A stretch of DNA of 6,256 nt from an uncultured Oscillospiraceae bacterium (GCA_934668605.1 CAKUNY010000121.1:1-6256); one strand, 5' to 3'. Shown: positions 1 through 6,124, numbered from the stretch's first letter. Made by a program: numbers and translations. Notes: generated from the letters alone by a model not told the origin.

Positions 1-2322
1 GAGTATCTGCGCCTGCTGACACAGCCGGAGTACAACACGAAGATCGAGATCAAGAGCTGGCTGACCTACACGCAGTACGCCAAGTACTACGAGAAGTTCA
101 TCCTGAACGCGGACAGGGCGAACAACGATTACGCCCAGTTTGCGACGTTCTACAAGCACGTGGTCTCCACGACCGTCACGGTCAAGGGCACAAAGGGCAT
201 CGAGAACCCGGACAAGCCGTCGACCGACCCAATCCAGGTCAAGAACGTGAAGCTCACGATCGACGGCAAGGGCGCGACGGATGAAGCTACGGGCAAGGTC
301 TTCACCAATGCGGAATATACGTTTAACGGCGAGCACAACGGCGACGGCATCACCGTTGCGGACGTCATGAAGGACTTCTTCTCCAAGACGAAGTATTCCT
401 CCGGCGCAGAGGTCACCGAATACGGCGGCTACATCTATTCGATCACCGACCCGAACGGCGTAACGCTCGAGGCCAATACCGAGGCAAGACCCAACGCAGG
501 TTGGATGTACACCCTCACCGGTGTTGAGTTTGCCGATTCCATCAACAAGGAATTCGTACAGTCGGGCGACGAGATCTATTTCTACTATAGCCTTGACTAC
601 CGTCTGGACGATGAGCACAGCGAGGTGTACCAGAAGTACCTGATGCTGGTACAAGACGTCGAGGCGAAGATCAACGCGATCCCGGAAGAGATCACGGACG
701 AGAATGCGGAGAAATTTGAAAAGGCCGTCACCGTTGCGCGCAACGCGTACAACGATCTCGACGGAGCCATCCGCGAAAAGATGCTCGATAAGGACGTCGA
801 GGCGAAGCTCTTTGCGGCAGAGCAGAAGCTGGCCGACTACAAGGCGCCGCAGGACACTGCGAAGGTCGAGGCAGTCAGAGCGTTGATCAATGCCCTTCCG
901 AACGCTTCCAGACTGACGTCGAATGACCGCGAACAGGTCACGACAGCCTACAACGCGTTCCTTGCGCTGACGCAGGAGCAGAAGGCGCAGCTCACCGAGG
1001 CCGAGCGCCAGAAGATCAGAGACTGCATGGAAGTCATTCGCTCGCTTCACAGCGACGAAGTGGACGCCGACCGTCTGGCCAAGGTTCTTGCGAACATCGA
1101 GGACGTGACCGACGTGAAGCAAACAGAAGCGGGCTACGTCGCCGAGGCGGCCGAAGTTTACAATGGTCTGGGCAAGAGCGCGCAGAAGGCCGCAAAGGCG
1201 CTTTACACGCAGCTCAAAACGGCGCAGAAGTCCCTCACCAAGAACCAGAAGGCCGCGGACAAGTTCCGCAGCACGATGGAAAAGAAGCTTCCCGCAGACC
1301 CCGCAGCCCTGACGTTCAAGACCATCAAGAACGTAACGGCTGTTGAGACTGCTTACGCCAAGCTCAGCACCGGCACAAAGAGCTTCGTGGTTGACGACTA
1401 TGCGAAGCTGACGCCGTACATCGAGCAGAAAGCGAAGCTTGAGGCCGGTCAGGAAGCGGGCAACAACGTGATCGCGATGATCAAGGCGCTTCCCAAGGCA
1501 AGCAAGATCTCGCTTGACAGTGAGACTGATATCAATGCTGCCCGTACGGCGTATGAAGCGCTGGACGACCTGAAGGGTTCCGTTACGAACCTCAAGACGC
1601 TGGAATCCGCAGAAAAGGCACTTGCGGATCTCAAGGAGTTTGAGGACGAAGCAAAGACCGTAAAGGCTCTGATCGAAGCGATTCCGGCAGTCGACGAACT
1701 TCGCTACGACCACGACACCAAGAACCTCAAGAGTATCGAGGAGTCGGAAGCGGATGGAACTGCGCTCGATCATAAGCAGATGATCGAGAAGGCAAGAGCC
1801 GCCTATGACGCGCTCGCCGCGAAGGGCAAGGTCGCCAAGAGCTGCATCGACAAGGACACGCTCAACACGCTCAAGACCGCCGAGAAGGCCATGAAGAAGC
1901 TCGTATCCACGGATACGAAAGACATCAAGGCGGCGGAGAAGGTCGTTCAGAGAATCGCAAAGCTTCCCACGGACGATGAGGCCGACCTGACGCTGGCGAA
2001 GAACAAGAAGGCCATCGAGTCTGCGAAGACGGCGTACCTCAAGCTGTCCCCGAACGCGAAGCAGTATGCCGCAGATGACCGCGACGACGTGAACTACGTA
2101 GAACGTCTGTATTACTGCTGCGTAGCGGCGGGTATTTCGACTGATGGCATCGAACTGAACCACGAAATTCTCGCGCTCGAGCAGCAGACAGCCGCCTACG
2201 AGGCTGCCATCCTCATCGAGCGGGAGGTTCAGGCCGAGGCTGAGGCCGATGAAGCTTCCGTCGAAGAGGAAGAAGCCGACCTCGACGAAGCGGCAAATGC
2301 ATTCGAGAACATCGACGAATAA
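1..2322 (+). CDS. Large secreted/surface protein with DUF4430-like domain and helical repeats (5' truncated)
   Basis: The reading frame is open from base 1, so the start lies outside the window; 773 residues are visible before TAA. The GTG at 160 is an internal valine codon without a ribosome binding site. Residues about 104-203 (nt 310-609) resemble the DUF4430 (transcobalamin C-terminal-like) fold: a TVADVM segment, YGGYIYSI, the hallmark GWMYTLTG and a closing SGDEIYFYYSLDY strand. About seven degenerate three-helix repeats follow (637-2142), then a helical tail in which 14 of the last 30 residues are D or E. No LPXTG motif, terminal hydrophobic anchor or S-layer homology domain is visible at the C-terminus, so any anchor or signal peptide must lie upstream. 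Lysine is mostly AAG, which may reflect high expression. The first 100 visible residues are rich in Tyr and unrecognised. An extracellular role in binding or adhesion is inferred from the architecture; the ligand is unknown. Confidence 0.85.
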   Translation, partial: EYLRLLTQPEYNTKIEIKSWLTYTQYAKYYEKFILNADRANNDYAQFATFYKHVVSTTVTVKGTKGIENPDKPSTDPIQVKNVKLTIDGKGATDEATGKVFTNAEYTFNGEHNGDGITVADVMKDFFSKTKYSSGAEVTEYGGYIYSITDPNGVTLEANTEARPNAGWMYTLTGVEFADSINKEFVQSGDEIYFYYSLDYRLDDEHSEVYQKYLMLVQDVEAKINAIPEEITDENAEKFEKAVTVARNAYNDLDGAIREKMLDKDVEAKLFAAEQKLADYKAPQDTAKVEAVRALINALPNASRLTSNDREQVTTAYNAFLALTQEQKAQLTEAERQKIRDCMEVIRSLHSDEVDADRLAKVLANIEDVTDVKQTEAGYVAEAAEVYNGLGKSAQKAAKALYTQLKTAQKSLTKNQKAADKFRSTMEKKLPADPAALTFKTIKNVTAVETAYAKLSTGTKSFVVDDYAKLTPYIEQKAKLEAGQEAGNNVIAMIKALPKASKISLDSETDINAARTAYEALDDLKGSVTNLKTLESAEKALADLKEFEDEAKTVKALIEAIPAVDELRYDHDTKNLKSIEESEADGTALDHKQMIEKARAAYDALAAKGKVAKSCIDKDTLNTLKTAEKAMKKLVSTDTKDIKAAEKVVQRIAKLPTDDEADLTLAKNKKAIESAKTAYLKLSPNAKQYAADDRDDVNYVERLYYCCVAAGISTDGIELNHEILALEQQTAAYEAAILIEREVQAEAEADEASVEEEEADLDEAANAFENIDE
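637..2142 (+). repeat. Seven degenerate three-helix protein repeats within the surface protein
   Basis: Coding-level repeats of about 65-88 residues begin near nt 637, 850, 1051, 1246, 1450, 1645 and 1909. The shared plan is a first helix ending in a turn like INALP, IKALP or IEAIP, a second helix like ARTAYEAL or ARAAYDAL, and a third like LESAEKALADL. Unit 3 lacks the turn proline. Unit 6 carries about 20 extra residues between helices one and two. Unit 7 ends in YYCC. The units are too diverged for an obvious DNA-level repeat. They resemble FIVAR or GA-type bundles of Gram-positive surface proteins in overall pattern, but family membership is inferred by eye. Confidence 0.7.
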
Positions 2323-2354
2323 TCCCTCACGTCCCGGCATTTTCAAATGACAAC

Positions 2355-2384
2355 AGCCCCCGGCGAGCGATCGCCGGGGGCTTT
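2355..2384 (+). terminator. Rho-independent terminator after the surface protein gene
   Basis: A perfect 12-bp stem (2355-2366 with 2371-2382) closes on a GCGA tetraloop of the stable GNRA type and starts 33 nt after the TAA. The T tract is short (TTT), so part of its effect may come from stem stability. Confidence 0.8.
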
Positions 2385-2414
2385 GCGCGAGGTTAAAGCA
2401 AAAACCCCGAATTC

Positions 2415-2440
2415 TGCGTAGGGGCGGACGACCCTGCCGA
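2415..2440 (+). repeat. Solitary, decayed REP-like unit
   Basis: An 18-nt match (2415-2432) to the left arm of the adjacent inverted-repeat element, where the same string starts exactly 39 nt later at 2454. It has the GTAG head (2418-2421) and the GGGCGGACGA first half, but the second half reads CTGCCGAAAA instead of CTGTCCGCCC, so the hairpin is broken. It is probably a remnant or partial tandem copy. Confidence 0.6.
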
Positions 2441-2455
2441 AAATTCCCCTCATTG

Positions 2456-2561
2456 CGTAGGGGCGGACGACTCTGTCCGCCCTTGGGAAGTTACGTATTT
2501 GCCATAGTTTTCCGTAAAATCGGATTTTTCTGAGGGCGGACAGAGTCGGCCGCCCTCTACG
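2456..2561. repeat. REPIN-like inverted REP pair, element A
   Basis: The element starts CGTAGGGG and ends with CTCTACG. The left arm is GTAG (2457-2460) directly followed by a perfect 8-bp hairpin (2461-2468 with 2475-2482, 6-nt loop GACTCT). The right arm is the inverted copy (2534-2541 with 2548-2555, one mismatch), then one extra T and CTAC (2557-2560). The two arms are near-perfect inverted repeats of each other, so the whole element can also fold end to end. The middle holds TTTCCGTAAAA (2509-2519) and a small TCCG/CGGA hairpin. A GTAG tetranucleotide at the foot of a hairpin in inverted pairs is the known layout of REPs mobilised by RAYT transposases. Assignment to that class is inference; no RAYT is present here. 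Confidence 0.7.
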
Positions 2562-2567
2562 GATACC

Positions 2568-2596
2568 TTGCAAAACGAGTGGAAGTCTGATATGAT
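2568..2596 (+). promoter_or_regulatory. Sigma-A-type promoter of the TetR-family gene
   Basis: The -35 candidate TTGCAA (2568-2573) is separated by 17 nt from the -10 candidate TATGAT (2591-2596), which differs from TATAAT at one position. The predicted start would be about 30 nt upstream of the ATG at 2636. The -35 box begins 7 nt after the end of element A. Confidence 0.65.
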
Positions 2597-2635
2597 AGCA
2601 AAGAAAAACCGTCATGACAGAGCAAAGGAGAGAGC

Positions 2636-3205
2636 ATGGCAAACTTTACGAAGCAGGCGATCAAGGCGGCGTTTCTGGAGCTGCTGGACGAAAAGCCGCT
2701 GAACAAAATTTCCGTGCGCGACATCGTCGAGCGCTGCGGCATCAACCGCAATTCGTTTTACTATCATTTTCAGGACATTCCGTCGCTGCTGGGAGAGATC
2801 ATCGTCGAGCGGACGAACGAGCTGATGGCGCAGTATCCGTCGGTCGACAGGATCGAAGAGGCGTTCCGCGCCGTGGTCGACTATGCGCAGAAAAACCGCC
2901 GCGCGATCATGCACGTCTATAACTCCGTCAGCCGCGACACGTTCGAGTCCAGCGTCATGAAGCTCTGCGCCTATATGACCGAGCAGTATCTGAAATCTGC
3001 CTACCCCGACGCATGCATTTCTCCGGAGGATCGCGAGGTGCTGCACCGGTTCATCAAGTGCCAGCTCTTCGGCCTCGGCATCGACTGGATGCTCGGCGGC
3101 ATGAAGCCGGACGTGGGCGAACAGATGGCGCGCGTGCTGGAGCTCTACCGGGGCGTGGCGGAGCTGATCCTGGAAAACTGCCGCGCATCGGGAAAGCAGG
3201 CGTGA
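2636..3205 (+). CDS. TetR/AcrR-family transcriptional regulator
   Basis: A 189-residue protein of normal TetR-family length, expected to act as a cytoplasmic DNA-binding dimer. The N-terminal helix-turn-helix is clear at residues about 25-44, with ISVRDIVERCGI followed by the typical NRNSFYYHF recognition and closing segment. The rest (about 50-189) is an all-helical ligand-binding or dimerisation region with no identifiable ligand. The ATG at 2636 is preceded by AAGGAG (2625-2630) at 5-nt spacing, better than any upstream choice. The gene has its own promoter and ends at a terminator, so it looks monocistronic. The following DUF308/CmpB unit is the obvious candidate target, alongside autoregulation, but this is inferred from position only. 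I found no convincing palindromic operator at either promoter. Confidence 0.9.
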   Translation: MANFTKQAIKAAFLELLDEKPLNKISVRDIVERCGINRNSFYYHFQDIPSLLGEIIVERTNELMAQYPSVDRIEEAFRAVVDYAQKNRRAIMHVYNSVSRDTFESSVMKLCAYMTEQYLKSAYPDACISPEDREVLHRFIKCQLFGLGIDWMLGGMKPDVGEQMARVLELYRGVAELILENCRASGKQA

Positions 3206-3233
3206 CACCTGCCCAATTTTCAGACAAAAAAGG

Positions 3234-3265
3234 CCGGATGTCTGTCTTTCAGACACCCGGTTTTT
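3234..3265 (+). terminator. Rho-independent terminator after the TetR-family gene
   Basis: A stem of 11 positions (3234-3244 with 3250-3260) has one A-C mismatch and a TCTTT loop, followed by TTTTTGTTGT. A run of A residues precedes the stem. It begins 29 nt after the TGA at 3203-3205. Confidence 0.85.
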
Positions 3266-3293
3266 GTTGTCCATAGCGGGAAAACGAGCGCTT

Positions 3294-3302
3294 TGGTATA
3301 CT
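3294..3302 (+). promoter_or_regulatory. Extended -10 promoter of the DUF308-CmpB unit
   Basis: TGGTATACT fits the TGN-TATAAT extended -10 pattern and lies about 50 nt before the ATG at 3353, just after the preceding terminator. No good -35 box is seen at the right distance, which extended -10 promoters can tolerate. A GC-only 5-bp hairpin (3323-3327 with 3332-3336) lies in the predicted leader directly before the ribosome binding site. Confidence 0.5.
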
Positions 3303-3352
3303 GCCTTTTGAAAACAGGAGCTGCGCGGGTGCGCGCGAAAGGGGAGTTTCAC

Positions 3353-3949
3353 ATGCGTTCTGTCGCACCGATGAAAACGGCAAAAATTGGATATTTTGTC
3401 ATATCGATTCTGTTCTGCGTTCTTGGCCTGGTGCTCATCACCTCGCCGGGAACGTCGGTCGTATGGCTGGGAAGGCTGCTTGGCGTCGGCATGATCGTCT
3501 TTGGGGCGATCAAGCTGGTCGGCTATTTTTCGCGCGACCTCTTCCGGCTGGCGTTTCAGTATGATCTGGCGTTCGGCATTTTGCTGATCGCGCTCGGCAT
3601 TGTGACGCTCGCAAGGCCGAACGGAGCCATGAGCTTTCTTTGCATTGTCTTTGGCATTCCCGTTCTGGCGGACGGCCTGTTTAAAATCCAGATCGCGCTT
3701 GACGCCAGGCGCTTCGGCATTCACGAGTGGTGGCTGGTTCTGCTGCTGGCGGCGCTTACGTGCGTGATCGGGCTCTTGCTTGTCATCCGGCCGTCGGAGG
3801 CTGCGCGGGCGCTGATGGTTCTGATGGGGATTTCCCTGCTTCTCGACGGCATTCTCAACATCTGTGTCGCGTGGTTCTGCGTGAAGATCGTCCGCAACCA
3901 GAGGCCGGACGGGCTTGACGAGGAATACGAAGAGCTCAGGGACGAGTGA
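3353..3949 (+). CDS. DUF308/HdeD-like six-TM membrane protein
   Basis: The 198-residue product is an integral membrane protein with three internal repeats of a two-helix unit: helices near 11-31 and 37-58, 69-88 and 93-113, and 125-146 and 152-172. Each unit holds the same signature, seen as LGLVLITSP, LGIVTLARP and IGLLLVIRP. This is the DUF308 pattern of HdeD-family proteins; HdeD is an acid-stress membrane protein in enterobacteria, but the role in Bacillota is not established. A charged tail (residues 181-198, EEYEELRDE at the end) follows. The ATG at 3353 has AGGGGAG 6 nt upstream; the frame is open to a TTG at 3293, but that lies inside the promoter. The next gene starts 10 nt after the stop, so the two are co-transcribed. 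Confidence 0.8.
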   Translation: MRSVAPMKTAKIGYFVISILFCVLGLVLITSPGTSVVWLGRLLGVGMIVFGAIKLVGYFSRDLFRLAFQYDLAFGILLIALGIVTLARPNGAMSFLCIVFGIPVLADGLFKIQIALDARRFGIHEWWLVLLLAALTCVIGLLLVIRPSEAARALMVLMGISLLLDGILNICVAWFCVKIVRNQRPDGLDEEYEELRDE

Positions 3950-3959
3950 GGGATAAAGC

Positions 3960-4841
3960 ATGAAGACGATCGAAACATGGTTCCTCTGGCTGATGATCTA
4001 CAGCATCATCGGCTGGATATATGAGAGCACGATCTGCTCGATCGGCCAGCGAAAGCTCATAAACCGCGGGTTTTTAAACGGCCCATACTGCCCGATCTAC
4101 GGCACGGGCGCGGTGCTGGTGCTGCTGGTTCTGGGCAGGCTCAAAAATCCCGTGGTGCTTTTCTTCGCGGGCGCGGTTTTAACATGCAGCCTGGAGTATC
4201 TGACGTCGTGGCTGATGGAAAAGCTGTTTCACGCAAGATGGTGGGACTACTCAAAACGGAAATTCAACATTGGCGGCAGAGTCTGCCTCATTGGGGCGGT
4301 CGTTTTCGGCGCGTTCTCGGTGGTTCTGATCCTGGTTTTGCATCCCGCGATCAAGAGCCTTACCGACCGGCTGACGGACACGGCGCTGAACGTCATTTGC
4401 GCGATTTTGTTCGTCGGGATTGTGAGCGATCTCATCGTGACCGTGAAGGGGCTTCTCGGGACGCACGCGGTCTTCGCCGAGTACGCGGTGCTTTTGCAGC
4501 AGAAGCGCAGGGAGCTTTCTGAAAAGCTCCGCCTCGGAGCCGAAGAAGGGCGCGAGCGCATCCGCGAACGGGGCTCTGAGGAGCTGGCAAAGCTTCGCGA
4601 GGCAGCAGAGCTCGGCGCGGAGGAGCGCGAAAAAATCCGCCGCACAACGGAGGAAGAGCGCGACCGGTTCTACGCCAAGCTTCAGATGCGCCTGAATGCG
4701 CAGCAGCGCCGCACGATCAACAGCTTCCCGCAATGGAAGCTCACGCGAAACAACGAGGTGCTCGACGGCCTGCGCGAGGCGATGGAAAAGGCGAAACAGC
4801 GCCGCCAATCCGGCAGGGACGACCCAGCGAAAACGCACTGA
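3960..4841 (+). CDS. CmpB-family (PF06541, putative ABC transporter type IV) membrane protein with coiled-coil tail
   Basis: The 293-residue product has the signatures of the family often annotated as putative ABC transporter permease: GWIYEST near residue 18, INRGFLNGPYCPIYG at 34-48, LEYLTSWLMEKLF at 78-90, and the WWDYS and FNIGGRVCL segments to 110. About five hydrophobic helices cover residues 7-25, 48-60, 64-82, 109-127 and 143-165. Residues about 178-285 are highly charged and helical, rich in Glu and Arg, and likely a cytoplasmic coiled coil. The annotation as a transporter is by family name only; there is no ATPase gene here. The ATG follows a modest TGAGGGA ribosome binding site that overlaps the DUF308 stop codon. 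The pairing suggests a shared envelope role, which is inference. Confidence 0.8.
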   Translation: MKTIETWFLWLMIYSIIGWIYESTICSIGQRKLINRGFLNGPYCPIYGTGAVLVLLVLGRLKNPVVLFFAGAVLTCSLEYLTSWLMEKLFHARWWDYSKRKFNIGGRVCLIGAVVFGAFSVVLILVLHPAIKSLTDRLTDTALNVICAILFVGIVSDLIVTVKGLLGTHAVFAEYAVLLQQKRRELSEKLRLGAEEGRERIRERGSEELAKLREAAELGAEEREKIRRTTEEERDRFYAKLQMRLNAQQRRTINSFPQWKLTRNNEVLDGLREAMEKAKQRRQSGRDDPAKTH

Positions 4842-4849
4842 ATTTGCAG

Positions 4850-4883
4850 AAAAGACGCACAACCGATTGGTTGTGCGTCTTTT
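4850..4883. terminator. Bidirectional terminator between convergent genes
   Basis: A perfect 15-bp stem (4850-4864 with 4869-4883) with loop GATT. AAAA begins and TTTT ends the stem, so each strand provides a U tract. It sits 8 nt after the CmpB-family stop and 10 nt from the azlD stop, so it can serve both transcripts. Confidence 0.9.
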
Positions 4884-4893
4884 GCGCGGGATT

Positions 4894-5217
4894 TTAGAGG
4901 ACGCGGATCAGAAGCATGCAGACAGCCGTACCGGCGATGATGCTCAGAAACGTATTGTGCTTCCATTTATGAACGAGTGCCGTGACCGCAACAGCCAGCA
5001 GCTGGCATAGGCCGCCCGGGTACCATTCGTCCGGCACGCTCTTGAGGCAGTAGATCACCAGCACCGCCATGATCGCGGGCGGCAGCGCGCGGCTGAGCCG
5101 ATCGAGCCAGGGCGGCATGGTTTTTTCGCCCGAGAAGGCAAGAAACGGCAGCGCCCGCAGGAAAAACGTGCAGGCAAAGGAAACGAGGATGATAAGCAGA
5201 AATCTGCCGGTGCTCAT
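4894..5217 (-). CDS. azlD: AzlD-family branched-chain amino acid transport protein
   Basis: The 107-residue hydrophobic protein is of typical AzlD length. Features are an N-terminal helix (6-20), the RALPFLAF segment (21-28), the LPPAIMAVLVIY helix (45-56), a helix at 69-83, and a C-terminal KHNTFLSIIAGTAVCMLL stretch (86-103). AzlD is the small partner of AzlC in branched-chain amino acid and azaleucine export in Bacillus subtilis relatives. The ATG at 5217-5215 overlaps the azlC TGA as ATGA, and AAGGAGG lies 8 nt upstream inside azlC, indicating translational coupling. The frame is open further upstream to an ATG at 5370, but those extra 51 residues are unlike the family and would lie inside azlC. 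Substrate is inferred from the family. Confidence 0.88.
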   Translation of the reverse strand: MSTGRFLLIILVSFACTFFLRALPFLAFSGEKTMPPWLDRLSRALPPAIMAVLVIYCLKSVPDEWYPGGLCQLLAVAVTALVHKWKHNTFLSIIAGTAVCMLLIRVL

Positions 5218-5903
5218 ACTGCCGCCTCCTTCTGCCCTGCGAAGACGAGAATCGCCGACGTGATGAGAAGCGCCGGGAGCATAAAGCCGTTTGCGCCGAA
5301 GACAGCGAGCATCACGACCGCGACCGAAAGCCCCGCGAGCGCCGGTATATGCTGTTTCGTCTTTTCCCACTGGTCGATGAAGATCGTTACGAACAGCGCC
5401 GTCATGCAGAAATCGATGCCCGTCATGTCAAACGGGATGATCTGCCCGAGCACGCCGCCGAGCATGGAGGCCGCCGTCCAGTAAAAATGGCTGAGCACGG
5501 CAAGATAGAACATCGTCTCGCGCCGCTCCTCCGGCGCAAGCGCTTCCAGCGTACAGTTGACGGCGTAGGTTTCGTCCGTGAGCGAATGGATCATGTAGAG
5601 CTTGCGGCGTCCCATCTTTTTAAAATCGTTCAGAAACGTCAGTGCGTAAAAGCTCTGGCGGCTGTTCATGAAAAGCGCTGTGACGGCGATGGTGAGAATC
5701 GACGCGCCGCCTGACAAAAACGTAATGAGCACGAACTGAAACGCGCCCGTGTACACGACCGCGCTCGTGAGCAGGCTCTCCGCCCACCCGAAGCCCGCCT
5801 CCTGCATCAGAATGCCATAGGCCATGCCTAAAAACAGGTAGCTGCAAAGAATCGGGACGGACGCCACAAACGCCTTTCGGAAGGCTTCTTTCTTGGGGTT
5901 CAT
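5214..5903 (-). CDS. azlC: AzlC-family branched-chain amino acid exporter subunit
   Basis: The 229-residue integral membrane protein is of normal AzlC length. Family signatures are YTGAFQFVLI (51-60), the NSRQSFYAL segment (80-88), LTDETYAV (108-115, the most diagnostic) and DFCMTALFVTIF (164-175), with further hydrophobic helices at 189-203 and 207-222. AzlC with AzlD is known to export branched-chain amino acids and analogues. The ATG at 5903-5901 is preceded by AAAGGAA (complement of 5913-5919), about 9 nt away. It is the first gene of the azlC-azlD pair. A strong hairpin sits only 9 nt upstream of the ribosome binding site, and no clear promoter is seen between it and the start, so expression may depend on read-through or on conditional termination. 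Confidence 0.9.
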   Translation of the reverse strand: MNPKKEAFRKAFVASVPILCSYLFLGMAYGILMQEAGFGWAESLLTSAVVYTGAFQFVLITFLSGGASILTIAVTALFMNSRQSFYALTFLNDFKKMGRRKLYMIHSLTDETYAVNCTLEALAPEERRETMFYLAVLSHFYWTAASMLGGVLGQIIPFDMTGIDFCMTALFVTIFIDQWEKTKQHIPALAGLSVAVVMLAVFGANGFMLPALLITSAILVFAGQKEAAV

Positions 5904-5927
5904 GGGGATTGGTTCCTTTCTATAAAG

Positions 5928-5953
5928 AAGGCCGCCGCATACGCGGCGGCCTT
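5928..5953 (-). terminator. Hairpin terminator after metI / in the azlC leader
   Basis: A perfect 11-bp GC-rich stem (5928-5938 with 5943-5953) with a 4-nt ATAC loop. On the minus strand it is followed by CTTTATA, part of a T-rich stretch, so it reads as a terminator for transcripts from metI. On the plus strand only TTT belongs to or follows the stem and no plus-strand gene ends here. Its closeness to the azlC ribosome binding site allows an attenuator reading too. Confidence 0.7.
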
Positions 5954-6002
5954 TGCTGGTAAAATGTTTTTGCCGGTAATTTGCACGGACTTCTAAAAAA
6001 CG

Positions 6003-6109
6003 CGTAGGGGGCGATGCCTACATCGCCCCAAGGGCACGAACGAATTCGCATTGGATTTCCGTAAAAACGGTGCGTCGCGCCGGGTCGATGTGCTCAATCG
6101 ACCCCTACG
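6003..6109. repeat. REPIN-like inverted REP pair, element B
   Basis: Starts CGTAGGGG and ends CCCCTACG. The left arm is GTAG (6004-6007) directly abutting a perfect 9-bp hairpin (6008-6016 with 6021-6029, loop CCTA). The right arm is a perfect 8-bp hairpin (6082-6089 with 6097-6104, loop GTGCTCA) directly followed by CTAC (6105-6108). The core TTTCCGTAAAA is at 6056-6066, and nt 6044-6067 match element A at 18 of 24 positions, at the same offset from the left end. The element begins 15 nt downstream of the metI stop codon, a typical REP location. Confidence 0.7.
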
Positions 6110-6124
6110 AACAGTACGGGAGTA

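Noticed and set aside
2415..2561. Short CRISPR-like array in the intergenic repeats
   Set aside because: The repeats are two direct copies 39 nt apart plus one inverted copy, without uniform spacers or a third direct unit.
3293..3352. TTG start at 3293 for the DUF308 gene
   Set aside because: It overlaps the extended -10 element and lacks a ribosome binding site, while the ATG at 3353 has AGGGGAG at good spacing and starts just before the first membrane helix.
3266..3352. TetR operator at the DUF308 promoter
   Set aside because: I searched for a palindrome around the -10 and found only poor matches and a short GC hairpin near the ribosome binding site, not enough to call an operator.
2612..3961. 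Long minus-strand open frame (449 codons) opposite the TetR and DUF308 genes
   Set aside because: It spans two well-supported plus-strand genes, their terminator and promoter, and its translation is a low-complexity His/Arg/Asp/Gln-rich sequence with no domain or start signal. It is a GC-driven shadow.
4251..4862. Minus-strand open frame opposite the CmpB-family gene
   Set aside because: It lies over a recognised family signature on the plus strand and includes the bidirectional terminator; its composition is that of a mirror frame.
5218..5370. Upstream start for azlD at 5370
   Set aside because: It would add 51 residues that overlap azlC in another frame and do not look like AzlD; the ATGA overlap start at 5217 has a strong AAGGAGG.
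5349..5714. Plus-strand open frames opposite azlC
   Set aside because: azlC is clear on the minus strand; the opposite frames lack family features and ribosome binding sites.
5904..6124. T-box or other amino acid riboswitch upstream of azlC
   Set aside because: No T-box consensus (TGGNACC-type) is seen on the minus strand, and most of the gap is taken by element B.
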